Source: Rahnella woolbedingensis
GTDB lineage: Bacteria > Pseudomonadota > Gammaproteobacteria > Enterobacterales > Enterobacteriaceae
Direction: 5' to 3'
Assembly (NCBI RefSeq): GCF_003602095.1
Contig: NZ_RAHH01000009.1
Location: forward strand, 62,001 to 126,000
DNA length: 64,000 nucleotides
Below, piece by piece: positions 12,152 through 24,333 of the stretch (its first letter is position 1; each line of letters opens with the position of its first letter). The notes beneath the pieces were generated by a model. That model was not told the DNA's origin and ran no database searches. It saw nothing but the letters and a program-made list of their open reading frames with translations. A program made the translations under genes and the position numbers.

Positions 12152-12919
12152 TCAGCGGGTGATGACTTTCCACAGTAAATGACCGTAAACCGGCAGCATC
12201 GGCTGCTGGCTCAGCATCACAAAACTGACGACCGTCGCCAGCAGACTCAGAATACACACCACACGCAAACGCGGTAAAGGCAGCCATTTGGTCAGGGCGT
12301 CTGATGCCCCTTTTCCGGCACGGAACCAGCGCCAGGCCAGCCACGCCGTCAGCCAGATAAGCGCCACACAGAGCAATAACAGCCATTTAAAGACCACGCT
12401 GTTGTGCCCCGCCGGAATATCAATCGCCACGCCAGCCAGAATACCGGGCAGGAAATACACCGGAGGCCAGCAAATACAGCCGATGATGTTCGGCGGCGCA
12501 AATTTGTAAGGCGGCAGATTCAGCATCCCCGCGACCATTGGCACCAGCGGGCGCGTCGGGCCGATAAAACGCCCGATGATCACGGTGGCAAAACTGTGTC
12601 TGTCCAGCGCGTAACCGGTTTTATCCAGCAGTGACTGATAACGCTTGAGGAAACGCCACCGGTGCAGCGGTTCCTTGAAACCGCGGCCAATGAAATACGA
12701 AGCCCAGTCCCCAAGAAAACAGCCTATACCCGCCGCCAGCCACGCTTCGTATAACCCCACCTGACCGCTGCCGATAAGCGTGCCGAGCGTTGCCATCATC
12801 ACGGTGCCGGGAAGGATCAGTCCGACCAGCGCCAGCGACTCGAAGAAAGCCACCACTGCGACAATAATTAATGCGAAGCCCACCGACTGAGCGACCAGAT
12901 GTTGTAGATAGGCTTCCAT
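12152..12919 (-). CDS. yabI: DedA-family membrane protein YabI
   Basis: This 255-residue inner-membrane protein has several hydrophobic helices and the DedA motif FESLALVGLILPGT, then GRFIGPTRPLVPMVAGML. DedA proteins are linked to lipid-carrier flipping and membrane homeostasis; the specific role of YabI is not established. It lies convergent to thiQ, as in E. coli. In E. coli the ara genes lie between yabI and polB; here they are absent. Confidence 0.9.
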   Translation of the reverse strand: MEAYLQHLVAQSVGFALIIVAVVAFFESLALVGLILPGTVMMATLGTLIGSGQVGLYEAWLAAGIGCFLGDWASYFIGRGFKEPLHRWRFLKRYQSLLDKTGYALDRHSFATVIIGRFIGPTRPLVPMVAGMLNLPPYKFAPPNIIGCICWPPVYFLPGILAGVAIDIPAGHNSVVFKWLLLLCVALIWLTAWLAWRWFRAGKGASDALTKWLPLPRLRVVCILSLLATVVSFVMLSQQPMLPVYGHLLWKVITR

Positions 12920-13225
12920 AAATTCCCAGAATTCAGTTACGCCTACGCCAATTGCGTAGAAAAATAAGACAAGTGTGAGTTTTCTGCATTCTCATTGTAG
13001 TAAATACATCAAGCGGCTGAATTGTCAGCGCATGAACTATCGCAGTCAACCGCGTAATTGTATGCGTATTTGGCAGAAACCTGAGACGTAGACAAAGACT
13101 GTATAAATAACCATACTCTGTCCTGGTATTTCATCTTTTATTTCACCTGTTCCGAGGCGCTTATTAACGCAAATTCCGTATCCTCATCTGCCCGAACCAC
13201 TGACACGGCGCCGCGTCAGGGATTT
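12920..13225. other. yabI-polB intergenic region with possible LexA site
   Basis: This 306-bp divergent control region holds no gene I can support. At 13099-13114 the sequence CTGTATAAATAACCAT agrees with the LexA consensus CTGT(AT)4ACAG in the left half and poorly in the right half. E. coli polB has a LexA box of similar left half (CTGTATAAAACCACAG). The site would overlap a TATAAA -10. The araBAD/araC genes found here in E. coli are missing. Confidence 0.45.
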
Positions 13226-15568
13226 GTGCTGACCCGCCACTGGCGCGACACGCCGCGGGGTACGGAGGTCGATTTATGGCTGGCAACCGACGACGGCCCG
13301 CAAAAAGTACGCCTGCCTTTGCAGGAGTCGGTGGCGTTTATTCCCGCCGAACAGCGGGCACAGGCGGAGCGTATTCTCGCAGACGAAAAAAATATCAGTC
13401 TGCGTCCGCTTCCGTTGCAGGACTTCCATTCCCGTGCCGTTCTTGGCCTGTACTGCCCGCAACACCGGCAGTTAATGCGGATAGAAAAACTGCTGAAAGA
13501 AAACGGCGTCAATGTTTACGAAGCGGATATCCGTCCGCCGGAGCGTTTTCTGATGGAACGCTACATCACCGCGCCGGTCTGGTTTAGCGGTAAACCCGCC
13601 TCAGACAGGTTGCTGCTCGACACCAAAATGAAGCCGGCGGAGGACTACCGTCCGCCGCTGAAACTGTGTTCGCTGGATATAGAGACCAGCGGTAACGGCG
13701 AGTTGTACTGCATCGGGCTGGAAGGCTGCGGGCAGCGCCACGTTTATATGCTTGGCCCGCCCAACGGTGCGCCTGATGCTCAGTTCGATTTCAATCTGGT
13801 TTACGTCGACAGCCGCCCGCAGTTGCTGGAAAAACTCAATGAGTGGCTGGAAGCTTACGATCCCGATGCCATTATTGGCTGGAGCGTGGTGCAGTTTGAC
13901 CTGCGGGTTTTACAAAAACACGCTGACCGCTACAAAATCCCGCTGAAATTCGGACGCGGTGGCGGTGAACTTGAATGGCGTGAGCACGGGTTTAAACAGG
14001 GACACTTTTTCGCTGCCGCCGCCGGTCGTTTGATCATTGACGGCATTGAAGCACTGAAATCGGCATTCTGGAACTTCAATTCGTTCAGTCTGGAATTTGT
14101 CTCGCAAAGTTTACTGGGCGAGGGCAAAGCCAGCGACAATCCTTATCAGCGGCTGGCCGAAATCGAGCAGCGTTTTCGTGAAGATAAACCGATGCTGGCA
14201 CGCTATAACCTGAAAGACTGCGAGCTGGTGACGCGGATTTTTGCCAAAACCGAGCTGATGCCCTTTCTGCTCGAACGCGCTTCGGTGACGGGTCTGGCGG
14301 TAGATCGCAGTGGCGGTTCCGTGGCGGCGTTTACCCACCTTTATTTACCGCGCATGCACCGCGCCGGTTACGTCGCGCCGAATCTGGGCGAGTTACAGGG
14401 CGAAATGAGTCCCGGTGGTTTTGTGATGGATTCACGCCCCGGATTGTATGATTCCGTACTGGTGCTCGATTACAAAAGTCTGTATCCGTCGATTATCCGC
14501 ACCTTTCTGATCGACCCGGTCGGGCTGGTCGCCGGACTGCAACAACCGGACGACGAACATTCGGTGCCGGGTTACCGCAACGCCCGATTTTCGCGGCAAA
14601 AACATTGTCTGCCTGAAATTGTCCGCCAGATCTGGATGGGCCGCGAGGAAGCCAAAAAGCAAAAAAATAAACCGCTCTCGCAGGCGCTGAAAATCATCAT
14701 GAACGCCTTTTATGGCGTGCTCGGTTCCAGCGGCTGCCGGTTTTTTGATCCGCGTCTCGCGTCTTCGATTACGCTGCGCGGGCACGACATCATGCGCCAG
14801 ACCCGCGAGCTGATTGAAGCCGAAGGCTATCAGGTGATTTACGGTGACACCGATTCCACGTTTGTCTGGCTAAACAAAGCCCATTCTCAGGAAGACGCCA
14901 GCGCGATTGGCCGCCATCTGGTTGAAAAGGTGAACGCCTGGTGGAAAGAACATCTGCAACAGGAATACGGACTGGAAAGCGCGCTGGAACTGGAATTTGA
15001 AACGCACTACCAGCGCTTCCTGATGCCGACCATCCGGGGTTCTGAAACCGGCAGTAAAAAACGTTACGCCGGTCTGGTGAATGACGCTGACGGCGAGCAC
15101 ATCGTTTATAAAGGGCTGGAAACCGTACGCACCGACTGGACGCCACTGGCGCAGGAGTTCCAGCAGGAACTGTATCAGCGTATTTTCCATCGTCAGCCGT
15201 ATCAGGATTACGTCCGCGATTACGTCGCGCGCACGCTCGGCGGCGAATTCGATGACAAGCTGGTGTACCGCAAACGCCTGCGCCGAAAACTGAGTGACTA
15301 CGAAAAAAACGTCCCGCCACATGTCCGTGCGGCGAGGCTGGCGGATGACTATAATGTTCTGCACGGGCGCGCAAAGCAGTACCAGAACGGTGGCTGGATA
15401 AGTTACGTGATGACCACGTCCGGACCTGAGCCACTGGAGAACCGCCAGTCCCCCGTCGATTACGATCATTACATCGAACGTCAGTTGGAGCCGGTTGCCG
15501 ACGGTATTTTGCCTTTCCTGCACGATGACTTTGCTACACTGATTACAGGTCAGATGGGATTATTCTGA
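13226..15568 (+). CDS. polB: DNA polymerase II
   Basis: This family B polymerase works in SOS-induced replication restart and translesion synthesis. The protein has the exonuclease motifs [15 protein letters not shown] and YNLKDCELV. The polymerase motifs are [27 protein letters not shown] and C YGDTDS, followed by KKRY. It ends in the clamp-binding tail QMGLF. The start is uncertain: GTG 13226 (preceded by AGGGA at short spacing) begins within the conserved GFVLTRHW segment and loses about seven residues compared with E. coli (783). The frame stays open upstream but has no ATG, GTG or TTG. Confidence 0.93.
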   Translation: MLTRHWRDTPRGTEVDLWLATDDGPQKVRLPLQESVAFIPAEQRAQAERILADEKNISLRPLPLQDFHSRAVLGLYCPQHRQLMRIEKLLKENGVNVYEADIRPPERFLMERYITAPVWFSGKPASDRLLLDTKMKPAEDYRPPLKLCSLDIETSGNGELYCIGLEGCGQRHVYMLGPPNGAPDAQFDFNLVYVDSRPQLLEKLNEWLEAYDPDAIIGWSVVQFDLRVLQKHADRYKIPLKFGRGGGELEWREHGFKQGHFFAAAAGRLIIDGIEALKSAFWNFNSFSLEFVSQSLLGEGKASDNPYQRLAEIEQRFREDKPMLARYNLKDCELVTRIFAKTELMPFLLERASVTGLAVDRSGGSVAAFTHLYLPRMHRAGYVAPNLGELQGEMSPGGFVMDSRPGLYDSVLVLDYKSLYPSIIRTFLIDPVGLVAGLQQPDDEHSVPGYRNARFSRQKHCLPEIVRQIWMGREEAKKQKNKPLSQALKIIMNAFYGVLGSSGCRFFDPRLASSITLRGHDIMRQTRELIEAEGYQVIYGDTDSTFVWLNKAHSQEDASAIGRHLVEKVNAWWKEHLQQEYGLESALELEFETHYQRFLMPTIRGSETGSKKRYAGLVNDADGEHIVYKGLETVRTDWTPLAQEFQQELYQRIFHRQPYQDYVRDYVARTLGGEFDDKLVYRKRLRRKLSDYEKNVPPHVRAARLADDYNVLHGRAKQYQNGGWISYVMTTSGPEPLENRQSPVDYDHYIERQLEPVADGILPFLHDDFATLITGQMGLF

Positions 15569-15777
15569 GCAAAAAAAGAATTGCTCTTTGATTCGCAGGT
15601 GACGAAAGGCTTACCTTCCTTTACCATAGCGCCCTTTCCCATTTCTGAAACATCCTCACACAGCGAACTATTCCGCGCCATCTGGCGGGGAAAGAAAACT
15701 ATTGCCCGAGAAAGTTCGCGGGCTGAACAAGCATTGCGCAGTCGCCGTATATAGTGCAAACAACACAGAGAGAGATT

Positions 15778-18675
15778 ATGCCGTTTACATTGGGTCAACG
15801 CTGGATAAGCGATACGGAAAGCGAATTAGGATTAGGGACCGTAGTAGCACTGGACGTGCGCATGGTTACTCTGCTTTTCCCCGCCACCGGTGAAAACCGT
15901 TTGTATGCCCGAAATGATTCCCCGATCACCCGTGTGATGTTCAATCCCGGTGATACCATCAGTTGTCACGAAGGCTGGCAGTTACAGGTTGAAGAAGTCG
16001 TCGAAGATAAAGGCCTGCTGACTTACATCGGCATCCGTCTGGACACCGAAGAAACCGGCGTCGCGATGCGTGAAGTCCTGCTCGACAGCAAGCTGACGTT
16101 CAGCAAGCCGCAGGACCGTCTGTTTGCCGGTCAGATTGACCGTATGGACCGCTTCGCCCTGCGTTTCCGTGCCCGTAAATATCAGCGTGAACAGTTCCGT
16201 CTGGAATTCGGTGGCCTGCGCGGTATGCGCGCCAGCCTGATCCCGCATCAGTTGCACATCGCTTACGAAGTCGGTCAGCGTCACGCGCCGCGCGTTTTAT
16301 TGGCCGATGAAGTGGGTCTGGGTAAAACCATCGAAGCGGGCATGATCATCCATCAGCAACTGCTGTCTGGCCGTGCCGAGCGCGTGCTGATCGTGGTGCC
16401 GGAAACCCTGCAACACCAGTGGCTGGTGGAAATGCTGCGCCGCTTCAATCTGCGCTTCTCTCTGTTTGATGATGACCGCTACGCCGAATCCGTGCATGAA
16501 GCGACCAACCCGTTTGAAACCGAACAGCTGGTGATCTGCTCCCTCGATTTCGTGCGCCGCAATAAATCCCGTCTTGAGCAACTTTCAGATGCGGCGTGGG
16601 ACATGCTGGTGGTCGATGAAGCGCATCATCTGGTGTGGAGCGAAGACGCGCCGAGCCGTGAATATCAGGTTATCGAGCAGCTCTCCCAGCAGATCCCAAG
16701 CGTTCTGCTGCTGACGGCAACGCCGGAACAGCTGGGTCAGGAGAGCCACTTTGCGCGTCTGCGCCTGCTGGATCCGGATCGTTTCCACGATTACGAAGAA
16801 TTTATCCAGGAACAACAGCAGTACCAGCCGGTGGCCGATGCCGTCACGCTGTTACTCAACAAAGAGCCGCTGACGCCAGAAGCCCTGGCGCTGCTCGGTG
16901 AAAGTGTCGGCAACGCCGATACCGATGCCCTGCTGACCGCCGCCAACAACGGTGACGAAGCGGCGGCGAAACAGCTGGTTTCGATGCTGATGGACCGCCA
17001 CGGCACCAGCCGCGTGCTGTTCCGTAACACCCGTAACGGTGTGAAAGGTTTCCCTGAGCGTCACCTGCATGCGATGAAACTGCCGCTGCCGACGCAGTAT
17101 CAGACCGCGATTAAAGTCTCGGGCATTATGGGCGCGAAGAAAACGGCTGAAGCCCGTGCGCACGACATGCTGTATCCGGAGCAGATTTATCAGGAATTCG
17201 AAGGCGAGAACGCCACCTGGTGGAACTTTGATCCGCGCGTCGAATGGTTGCTCGGTTATCTGACCGCCAACCGCGACGAGAAAGTGCTGGTGATCTGCGC
17301 CAAAGCTGCGACTGCGCTGCAGCTCGAACAGGTTCTGCGTGAGCGCGAAGCTATCCGTGCCGCCGTGTTCCACGAAGGTTTGTCGATCATTGAACGTGAC
17401 CGCGCCGCCGCGTACTTTGCATCGCAGGAAGAAGGCGCGCAGGTTCTGCTGTGTTCTGAAATCGGCTCCGAAGGCCGTAACTTCCAGTTCGCCAGCAAAA
17501 TGGTGATGTTCGATCTGCCGTTTAACCCGGACTTGCTGGAACAGCGTATCGGTCGTCTGGATCGTATCGGACAGCAAAATAATATCGACATCATGGTGCC
17601 TTACCTCGAACAGACCGCGCAGTCGGTGCTGGTTCGCTGGTTCCATGAAGGTCTGGATGCGTTCGAACATACCTGTCCGACCGGCCGTACCATTTATGAC
17701 AGCGCCTACGAACAGCTGATTGCGTTCCTGGCCACGCCTGCCGAGCAGACGGGTCTGGACGAGTTCATCCTTGAATGCCGCACAGAACACGATGCACTGA
17801 AAGAAAAGCTGGAAAATGGCCGCGACCGCCTGCTGGAGATGCATTCCAACGGCGGCGAGCGCGCACAGCAACTGGCGAAAGAAATAGGCGAGCAGGATAA
17901 CGACGTTAATCTGGTGAACTTTGCGCTGAACCTGTTCGATATCGTCGGGATTAATCAGGACGATCGCAGCGATAATTTGATCGTGCTGACACCGTCAGAT
18001 CACATGCTGGTGCCGGATTTCCCGGGTCTGCCGGAAGACGGCTGTACCGTGACGTTTGATCGTGAGCAGGCGCTGTCGCGTGAAGATACACAGTTTATCA
18101 GTTGGGAACATCCGATCGTGCGTAACGGTCTGGACTTGATCCTTTCCGGCGATACCGGCAGTTGTGCGGTGTCGATCCTGAAAAACAAAGCGCTGCCGGT
18201 CGGTACGCTGCTGGCTGAACTGGTTTACGTGGTGGAATGTCAGGCGCCGAAACATCTGCAACTGACCCGCTTCCTGCCACCGACACCGGTGCGTATGTTG
18301 ATGGATCGCAAAGGCACCAATCTGGCGGCTCAGGTAGAATTCGAAAGCTTCAACCGTCAGCTGAACGCCATCAACCGTCATAACTCCAGCAAACTGGTGA
18401 ATGCGGTGCAGCAGGATGTCCACGCCATGCTGCAACAGGCCGAAGCAGAAATCGCTGAGCAGGCACGCGCGCTGATTGAAGCGGCGAAAGTCGAAGCCGA
18501 CGAGCAACTGACTCAGGAGCTGGATCGCCTGAAAGCGCTGAAAGAAGTGAACCCGAACATTCGTGATGACGAACTGGAATCGGTAGACTCTAACCGTAAG
18601 CAGGTGCTGGCGAATCTCAACGATGCCAGCTGGCGTCTGGATGCTATCCGCCTTGTGGTGGTCAGCCATCAGTAA
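15778..18675 (+). CDS. rapA: RNA polymerase-associated ATPase RapA (HepA)
   Basis: RapA is a Swi2/Snf2-type ATPase that binds RNA polymerase and helps recycle it. The 965-residue protein has tudor-like N-terminal domains, Walker [14 protein letters not shown] (about 175-187), the DEAH box VVDEAHH, the helicase motif [12 protein letters not shown] and a long C-terminal domain with coiled-coil character. ATG 15778 with GAGAGAG upstream gives the family start [18 protein letters not shown]; an in-frame ATG at 15754 would add eight residues. It has its own 209-bp upstream interval. Confidence 0.97.
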   Translation: MPFTLGQRWISDTESELGLGTVVALDVRMVTLLFPATGENRLYARNDSPITRVMFNPGDTISCHEGWQLQVEEVVEDKGLLTYIGIRLDTEETGVAMREVLLDSKLTFSKPQDRLFAGQIDRMDRFALRFRARKYQREQFRLEFGGLRGMRASLIPHQLHIAYEVGQRHAPRVLLADEVGLGKTIEAGMIIHQQLLSGRAERVLIVVPETLQHQWLVEMLRRFNLRFSLFDDDRYAESVHEATNPFETEQLVICSLDFVRRNKSRLEQLSDAAWDMLVVDEAHHLVWSEDAPSREYQVIEQLSQQIPSVLLLTATPEQLGQESHFARLRLLDPDRFHDYEEFIQEQQQYQPVADAVTLLLNKEPLTPEALALLGESVGNADTDALLTAANNGDEAAAKQLVSMLMDRHGTSRVLFRNTRNGVKGFPERHLHAMKLPLPTQYQTAIKVSGIMGAKKTAEARAHDMLYPEQIYQEFEGENATWWNFDPRVEWLLGYLTANRDEKVLVICAKAATALQLEQVLREREAIRAAVFHEGLSIIERDRAAAYFASQEEGAQVLLCSEIGSEGRNFQFASKMVMFDLPFNPDLLEQRIGRLDRIGQQNNIDIMVPYLEQTAQSVLVRWFHEGLDAFEHTCPTGRTIYDSAYEQLIAFLATPAEQTGLDEFILECRTEHDALKEKLENGRDRLLEMHSNGGERAQQLAKEIGEQDNDVNLVNFALNLFDIVGINQDDRSDNLIVLTPSDHMLVPDFPGLPEDGCTVTFDREQALSREDTQFISWEHPIVRNGLDLILSGDTGSCAVSILKNKALPVGTLLAELVYVVECQAPKHLQLTRFLPPTPVRMLMDRKGTNLAAQVEFESFNRQLNAINRHNSSKLVNAVQQDVHAMLQQAEAEIAEQARALIEAAKVEADEQLTQELDRLKALKEVNPNIRDDELESVDSNRKQVLANLNDASWRLDAIRLVVVSHQ

Positions 18676-18682
18676 GCCCGAC

Positions 18683-18716
18683 GGGATGCAGACAGTCTGC
18701 ATCCCTTCTTCTCTTT
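18683..18716 (+). terminator. Terminator after rapA
   Basis: The perfect 10-bp stem GGGATGCAGA/TCTGCATCCC (18683-18705) has a three-base loop and is followed by a T-rich stretch. Confidence 0.7.
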
Positions 18717-18741
18717 AATACGGACACAGACTGAAACCGCT

Positions 18742-19443
18742 ATGAGCGAACATCAACCCACCATCCCTGAGCCTTCCAAAACCCGGCCGCTGGAGAATTA
18801 CAATCCGCCGACCGATCCCTGGTTACAGGTGATTTTTCAGGATGAACACATCATGGTGGTGAATAAGCCAAGCGGACTGCTTTCGGTGCCGGGGAAATTA
18901 GCCGAGCATCAGGACAGTCTGATGACGCGCATTCAGCAGGAATTTCCCGAAGCGGAATCTGTTCATCGTCTGGATATGTCCACCAGCGGCGTGATCGTGG
19001 TGGCACTGACCAAGGACGCCGAGCGCGAACTGAAACGTCAGTTCCGCGAGCGTGAAACTAAGAAAGTGTATATCGCACGGGTCTGGGGACGGGTTGAAGA
19101 AGAATACGGCATTATCGATTTGCCGCTGATTTGTGATTATCCCAACCGGCCAAAACAGAAGGTCTGTCACGAAACTGGTAAAAAGGCGCTGACCCAGTAT
19201 GAGGTCATGTCCTGGGATGAAGACGGGACTACGCGGGTGAAACTGCGTCCTATCACCGGCCGCTCACATCAGTTGCGCGTGCATCTTCTGGCGCTCGGTT
19301 ATCCGATTCTGGGCGATAAATTCTATGCCCATCCGCAGGCGCTGGCGGCAGCGGATCGCTTGCAACTGCACGCTCAGGAATTATCCTTCTATCATCCGAT
19401 CACCGATGCCCCGCTGGTGTTTAACTGCGAACCGGATTTCTGA
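18742..19443 (+). CDS. rluA: Dual-specificity 23S rRNA/tRNA pseudouridine synthase
   Basis: RluA makes pseudouridine 746 in 23S rRNA and pseudouridine 32 in several tRNAs. The 233-residue protein has the catalytic HRLD motif at residues 75-78 (Asp78), NKPSGLLSVPG near the N-terminus and PITGRSHQLRVH. It is 14 residues longer than the E. coli enzyme (219), owing to an N-terminal extension rich in Pro and charged residues; an internal start could shorten it. A terminator follows the gene. Confidence 0.93.
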   Translation: MSEHQPTIPEPSKTRPLENYNPPTDPWLQVIFQDEHIMVVNKPSGLLSVPGKLAEHQDSLMTRIQQEFPEAESVHRLDMSTSGVIVVALTKDAERELKRQFRERETKKVYIARVWGRVEEEYGIIDLPLICDYPNRPKQKVCHETGKKALTQYEVMSWDEDGTTRVKLRPITGRSHQLRVHLLALGYPILGDKFYAHPQALAAADRLQLHAQELSFYHPITDAPLVFNCEPDF

Positions 19444-19471
19444 CGTCCGTCAGGGTTAAAATGAGCAAGAA

Positions 19472-19500
19472 AAAAGGCGCTGAACTCAGCGCCTTTTGTT
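19472..19500. terminator. Bidirectional terminator between rluA and djlA
   Basis: The hairpin AAAAGGCGCTGA-ac-TCAGCGCCTTTT is flanked by A and T runs between two convergent genes. Confidence 0.8.
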
Positions 19501-19530
19501 TATTCGAGGGTTTGTTAAGGCTGTGACGGC

Positions 19531-20352
19531 TTACTTGAAACCTTTCTCACGCTTAATCAAATCATACGCAGCCTGAATTGACTGCGCTTTTTCCTTCGCC
19601 ATTTCCATCATTTCCGGCGGCAAACCCTTCGCTACCAGTTTATCCGGATGGTGCTCGCCCATCAGTTTGCGGTAAGCACGCTTAATGGTCGTTGCGTCAT
19701 CAGTCGCGTTCACGCCCAGCACCTTGCAGGCATCCGCCAGCGTCGGGCCTTGCTGCGTCTGATGATAACCGCCGCGATAGGACTGACCGCCCTGCTGATG
19801 GCCGCCAAACTGCTGGCCGCCTTCCATCATGCGCAGGAACTGATCGAACTGCATCCGCGAAATTCCGAGCTCTTCGGCAATCACATACAGCACTTCACGT
19901 TCATTAGGATGCAATGAACCGTCGGCATATGCGGCCTGGATCTGAATTTCCAGAAAAGTCCGTATCAGGTCAAAACGACCAAAACACGCACTGCGCAATT
20001 CACGCATTTTTTCCCGCAAAGGATAGTTGGCTTCTTTGCCGTCGCGGAAGGCGCGCTGCGCGGCTTCACGTTGCTCGCCGTGTAATTGCATACGTTCCAT
20101 GTAAAGACTGGCGATCTGAATATCTGCTTCGGTAACCCTGCCTTTTGATTTAGTCAGATTCCCCATCACTTCAAATGTGGTGCGGAAAAAGATGGTTTGA
20201 CGTGTCTGCTGATCGGCAAAAAAACCCCGGCGTTTCGCGGAACGCGCGGTATCAAACATATGCCCTATCAGCAGCCCTGCAACAATTCCCCAGAAGCCTA
20301 AACCTGACCATAAGCCAAGGATAAGTCCGAGCAGTTTTCCCCAATACTGCAT
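19531..20352 (-). CDS. djlA: Membrane-anchored co-chaperone DjlA
   Basis: DjlA is a type III membrane J-protein that stimulates DnaK and affects capsule (Rcs) signalling. The 273-residue protein has one N-terminal hydrophobic segment (about 6-31) with conserved glycines and a central TerB-like domain (about 55-175). A short Gly/Gln-rich linker (about 178-203) leads to a C-terminal J domain with the HPD motif at 235-237. It is divergent from lptD, as in E. coli. Confidence 0.95.
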   Translation of the reverse strand: MQYWGKLLGLILGLWSGLGFWGIVAGLLIGHMFDTARSAKRRGFFADQQTRQTIFFRTTFEVMGNLTKSKGRVTEADIQIASLYMERMQLHGEQREAAQRAFRDGKEANYPLREKMRELRSACFGRFDLIRTFLEIQIQAAYADGSLHPNEREVLYVIAEELGISRMQFDQFLRMMEGGQQFGGHQQGGQSYRGGYHQTQQGPTLADACKVLGVNATDDATTIKRAYRKLMGEHHPDKLVAKGLPPEMMEMAKEKAQSIQAAYDLIKREKGFK

Positions 20353-20533
20353 ATACTCCTCAATTCGCCATGCCGTCGCTTAAAAATTGCTTTATCATAA
20401 CCGGCATTTATCGTTGTGCCTAACGGCGGCAACGTAACAGGTGGGATTTAACACTAGCGCAACCATGATGAGTGAGATAGTCTCTGACCGTTTGCCGGCA
20501 TGATGCCTCTGATGACGGAACACCATTTTACGT

Positions 20534-22912
20534 ATGAAAAACAGACGTCTGAAAACACGCTTACCGACAATGCTGGCCGCAACAATCTGGTCAGTATTGT
20601 ACAGTCACGGCGCAATGGCCGATCTCGCAGAACAATGTATGCTCGGCGTTCCGACCTATGACAAACCTTTGGTGCAGGGTGATCCTAACTCACTGCCTGT
20701 CACTATTAACGCCGATAAGGCAACAGGTAACTATCCCGACAGCGCGTTGTTTAGCGGCAACGTTAACATTGTTCAGGGTAACAGCACGCTGGATGCTGAT
20801 CACGTTCAGCTCAATCAAATCGCCAATCCTAATCAGCCAACGCCGACCCGTACCGCCACAGCGACCGGGAACGTGCGTTATAACGATAATCAAATCAAGC
20901 TGAATGGCCCTAAAGGCTTTGCAAACCTGACCACGAAAGACACTGATGTTCAGGATGGTGATTATCAGATGGTGGGCCGTCAGGGTCGTGGCCAGGCTGA
21001 TAAGATGAAGCAGCGTGACAACAACCGCTACACCATCATGGATAACGGCACGTTCACGACCTGTCTGCCAGGCGATAACAGCTGGAGCGTGGTCGGTTCG
21101 GAAGTGATTCAGGACCGCCAGGAAGAAGTGGCTGAGATCTGGAACGCACGTTTCCATATCGGCCCGGTTCCGGTGTTCTACAGCCCGTATATGCAGTTAC
21201 CGATTGGGAATAAGCGCCGTTCCGGTTTCCTTATCCCTAATGCCAAATACAGCAGCAACAATGGCTTAGGCCTGACGGTTCCTTATTACTGGAACATTGC
21301 GCCAAACTACGATGCCACGATCACGCCAAACTACATGAGCGATCGTGGTCTGCAGCTGCAGAACGAATTCCGCTATCTGACCGTCGCCGGTGCAGGCCTG
21401 ATGGAGTTCGATTATCTGGGCAATGATAAGAAGATCGACGATCAGTTCCTCAAGGATGAAGGCCGTACCAGTGACAACTCCACCAAACGCTGGATGTACT
21501 ACTGGCGTCATTCGGGCGTTTATGATCAGGTGTGGCGTTTCAACGTCGATTACACCAAGGTCAGTGACCCTTACTACTTCACCGATTTCGATTCGAAATA
21601 CGGCTCCAGTACCGATGGCTATTCCACGCAGAAATTCAGCGTAGGATACGCGAACGAAAACTGGGACGTCACGCTGGCGAGTAAACAGTTCCAGGTCTTC
21701 ACTGACTACGGTAACCAGAATGCTTATCGTGCCCAGCCACAGCTGGACATTAACTATTATAAAAACGATCTGGGTCCGTTCGACCTGCACCTCTACGGTC
21801 AGGCGGTCAAATTCACCAGTGTGAATCCGGATAACCCGGAAGCGGTGCGTACGCACTTCGAACCGACGCTCAGCCTGCCGCTCAGTAACGGCTGGGGCAG
21901 TCTGGATAACGAAATCAAGCTGATGGCAACACACTATCAGCAGGATGTTCCGGATGCGTATTTTGATGCGAACCCGAACAGCAAACTGCGTTCATCCGTG
22001 AACCGCGTGATGCCTGAGTTTAAAACCGACGGCAAAATGGTGTTTGACCGCACGATGGACTGGAACAGTGATTACACCCAGACCCTCGAGCCGCGTGTGC
22101 AGTACCTGTACATCCCGTATCGTAATCAAAGCTCGATCAATACCTATGACTCCACGTTGTTGCAGTCCGACTATACCGGCCTGTTCCGCGATAAGAGTTA
22201 CAGTGGTCTTGACCGCATAGCCTCTGCGAATCAGGTAGCAAGCGGTTTAACTACCCGTATTTATGACGAAAATCTGGAAGAGCGCTTTAATGCCTCTGCC
22301 GGACAGATCTATTACTTCCAGCCACCGCGTACTGGCGATCAGAACAGTGCGCTGGATAAAAGTGATGACACCGGTAGCCTGGTTTGGGCGGGTGACACTT
22401 ATTACAAAATCAATAACTTCTGGGGCGTTCGCGGCGGTGTGCAGTATGACACCCGTCTTGATGCGCTGGCGCTGGGCGATGCCGTGCTTGAATATCGCGC
22501 TGACTCGGAAAAAATGATTCAGTTGAGCTACCGTTATGCCAGCCCGGAATATATTCAGGCTACGTTACCTAACGTGACTAACCCGGGATATCAGGACGGT
22601 ATTTCTCAGGTGGGTGGGATTGCCAGCTGGCCGATTGCCGACCGCTGGTCCATCGTCGGTGCGTATTATTACGATACTAAAGCACAGCAGAGCGCTGACC
22701 AATTGATCGGCCTGCAATACAATACCTGCTGCTGGGCAGTCAATGTTGGCTACGAACGTAAGATAACCAACTACGACACCACCAAGTCCGAAAGTAAGTA
22801 TGACAATAAGATTGGTTTCAATATTGAACTTAGGGGCCTGGGTAACAATCAAACCCTCGGAACAAAAGAAATGTTGGCCAGCGGCATACTGCCATATCAG
22901 CGAGCTTTCTAA
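20534..22912 (+). CDS. lptD: LPS-assembly outer-membrane protein LptD
   Basis: LptD, with the lipoprotein LptE, inserts lipopolysaccharide into the outer leaflet of the outer membrane. The 792-residue precursor has a signal peptide ending near SHGAMA (residue about 29), a periplasmic beta-jellyroll (LptA-like, about 45-200) and a C-terminal 26-strand barrel. The cysteines of the two essential disulfides are visible: EQC and TTC in the N-terminal domain and the CC pair in NTCCWAV near the end. It heads the lptD-surA-pdxA-rsmA-apaG-apaH series. Confidence 0.97.
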   Translation: MKNRRLKTRLPTMLAATIWSVLYSHGAMADLAEQCMLGVPTYDKPLVQGDPNSLPVTINADKATGNYPDSALFSGNVNIVQGNSTLDADHVQLNQIANPNQPTPTRTATATGNVRYNDNQIKLNGPKGFANLTTKDTDVQDGDYQMVGRQGRGQADKMKQRDNNRYTIMDNGTFTTCLPGDNSWSVVGSEVIQDRQEEVAEIWNARFHIGPVPVFYSPYMQLPIGNKRRSGFLIPNAKYSSNNGLGLTVPYYWNIAPNYDATITPNYMSDRGLQLQNEFRYLTVAGAGLMEFDYLGNDKKIDDQFLKDEGRTSDNSTKRWMYYWRHSGVYDQVWRFNVDYTKVSDPYYFTDFDSKYGSSTDGYSTQKFSVGYANENWDVTLASKQFQVFTDYGNQNAYRAQPQLDINYYKNDLGPFDLHLYGQAVKFTSVNPDNPEAVRTHFEPTLSLPLSNGWGSLDNEIKLMATHYQQDVPDAYFDANPNSKLRSSVNRVMPEFKTDGKMVFDRTMDWNSDYTQTLEPRVQYLYIPYRNQSSINTYDSTLLQSDYTGLFRDKSYSGLDRIASANQVASGLTTRIYDENLEERFNASAGQIYYFQPPRTGDQNSALDKSDDTGSLVWAGDTYYKINNFWGVRGGVQYDTRLDALALGDAVLEYRADSEKMIQLSYRYASPEYIQATLPNVTNPGYQDGISQVGGIASWPIADRWSIVGAYYYDTKAQQSADQLIGLQYNTCCWAVNVGYERKITNYDTTKSESKYDNKIGFNIELRGLGNNQTLGTKEMLASGILPYQRAF

Positions 22913-22933
22913 GCCCGACGACACTCTTGAGTT

Positions 22934-22962
22934 CCCGTCCGCAGCCAGTTTCGTGCGGACGG
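22934..22962 (+). other. Stem-loop between lptD and surA
   Basis: The perfect 10-bp stem CCCGTCCGCA/TGCGGACGGG has a nine-base loop and no T run after it. It may protect the lptD mRNA end or pause transcription rather than terminate it, since surA follows on the same strand. Confidence 0.55.
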
Positions 22963-23037
22963 GGCTGATTTAGTGAAGACACTACGAACTCAGTGAACTT
23001 GAAACCCGCGCTTGCGGATTAGACAAATGGAAAAAGT

Positions 23038-24333
23038 ATGAAGAACTGGAGAACACTTCTCCTCGGCGTGACGCTTTGTGCCAGCACTGCGTTTGCTGCC
23101 CCTCAGGAAGTTGATAAAGTTGCTGCCGTCGTAAACAACGGCGTCGTATTGCAAAGTGACGTAGATAGTCTGTTTAACTCGGTCAAACAGCAGGCTCAGC
23201 AGGCTAAACAGCAGTTGCCGGATGACGCGACACTGCGTCACCAGATCCTCGATCGCCTGATCATGGATCAGATCCAGTTGCAGATGGCGACCCGTATGGG
23301 GATCACGCCAAACGATCAGGATGTGGATAAAGCTATCGCCAGCATCGCCCAGCAGAACAACATTTCCGTTGATCAGCTTCGCAGCCGTCTGGCTTATGAC
23401 GGTATGAATTACAACGCTTACCGTGCTCAGATCCGCAAAGAAATGATCATCAGCGAAGTACGTAACAGCGAAGTACGTCGTCGCGTCACTATCCTGCCTC
23501 AGGAAGTGGATCAACTGTCCAAACAGGTAGCTGCGCAAAACGGCAGCGGTGCTGAATTCAACCTCAGCCATATCCTGTTGCCATTGCAAGAAAACCCGAC
23601 TCAAGATCAGGTTGATGCTGCTGAACAGCTGGCGAAGAAAATCGTTGCTGATCTGAACAGTGGTGCGGATTTCGGCAAACTGGCGATCACTTATTCTGCT
23701 GACTCCCAGGCGCTGAAAGGGGGCAACATGGGCTGGGGCAAATTGCAGGAACTGCCTTCCCTGTTTGCACAGGCGTTAAGCACCGCGCAGAAAGGTCAGA
23801 TTATCGGGCCGATCCGTTCAGGCGTAGGCTTCCATATCCTGAAAGTGAACGATATCCGTGGCGATAACAAAACTGTTTCCGTGACCGAAGTACACGCCCG
23901 TCACATCCTGCTGAAACCTTCAGTGGTGATGACCGATGCACAGGCACGTGCAAAACTGGAACAAGTGGCAGCCGATATTAAGAGTGGTAAAGCCACCTTC
24001 GCTGATGAAGCCAAACAGCTTTCTCAGGATCCGGGCTCTGCCAATCAGGGTGGCGATTTAGGTTGGGCTTCACCAGACATGTACGATCCGGCGTTCCGCG
24101 ATGCACTGATGAACCTGAAAAAAGGCGAAATGAGCGCACCGGTCCACTCTTCGTTCGGCTGGCACCTGATCCAACTGATCGACACCCGTCAGGTTGACAA
24201 AACTGATGCAGCGCAAAAAGAACGTGCTTACCGCATGCTGTTCAACCGCAAATTTGCGGAAGAGGCTCAGACGTGGATGCAGGAACAACGTGCTGAAGCG
24301 TATGTGAAAATTATGGATGGTAATGGAAAATAA
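23038..24333 (+). CDS. surA: Periplasmic chaperone and peptidyl-prolyl isomerase SurA
   Basis: SurA escorts unfolded outer-membrane proteins, LptD among them, across the periplasm. The 431-residue precursor has a signal peptide (about 1-20, cleaved after FA), the chaperone N-domain, two parvulin domains (about 170-272 and 282-381, both with the conserved HILL) and a C-terminal helix. It follows its client gene lptD and overlaps pdxA by 17 bp. Confidence 0.97.
   Translation: MKNWRTLLLGVTLCASTAFAAPQEVDKVAAVVNNGVVLQSDVDSLFNSVKQQAQQAKQQLPDDATLRHQILDRLIMDQIQLQMATRMGITPNDQDVDKAIASIAQQNNISVDQLRSRLAYDGMNYNAYRAQIRKEMIISEVRNSEVRRRVTILPQEVDQLSKQVAAQNGSGAEFNLSHILLPLQENPTQDQVDAAEQLAKKIVADLNSGADFGKLAITYSADSQALKGGNMGWGKLQELPSLFAQALSTAQKGQIIGPIRSGVGFHILKVNDIRGDNKTVSVTEVHARHILLKPSVVMTDAQARAKLEQVAADIKSGKATFADEAKQLSQDPGSANQGGDLGWASPDMYDPAFRDALMNLKKGEMSAPVHSSFGWHLIQLIDTRQVDKTDAAQKERAYRMLFNRKFAEEAQTWMQEQRAEAYVKIMDGNGK

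Noticed and set aside
16852-17871. 339-residue open frame antisense to rapA
   Set aside because: Shadow frame wholly inside a conserved gene; no ribosome site or known motif.
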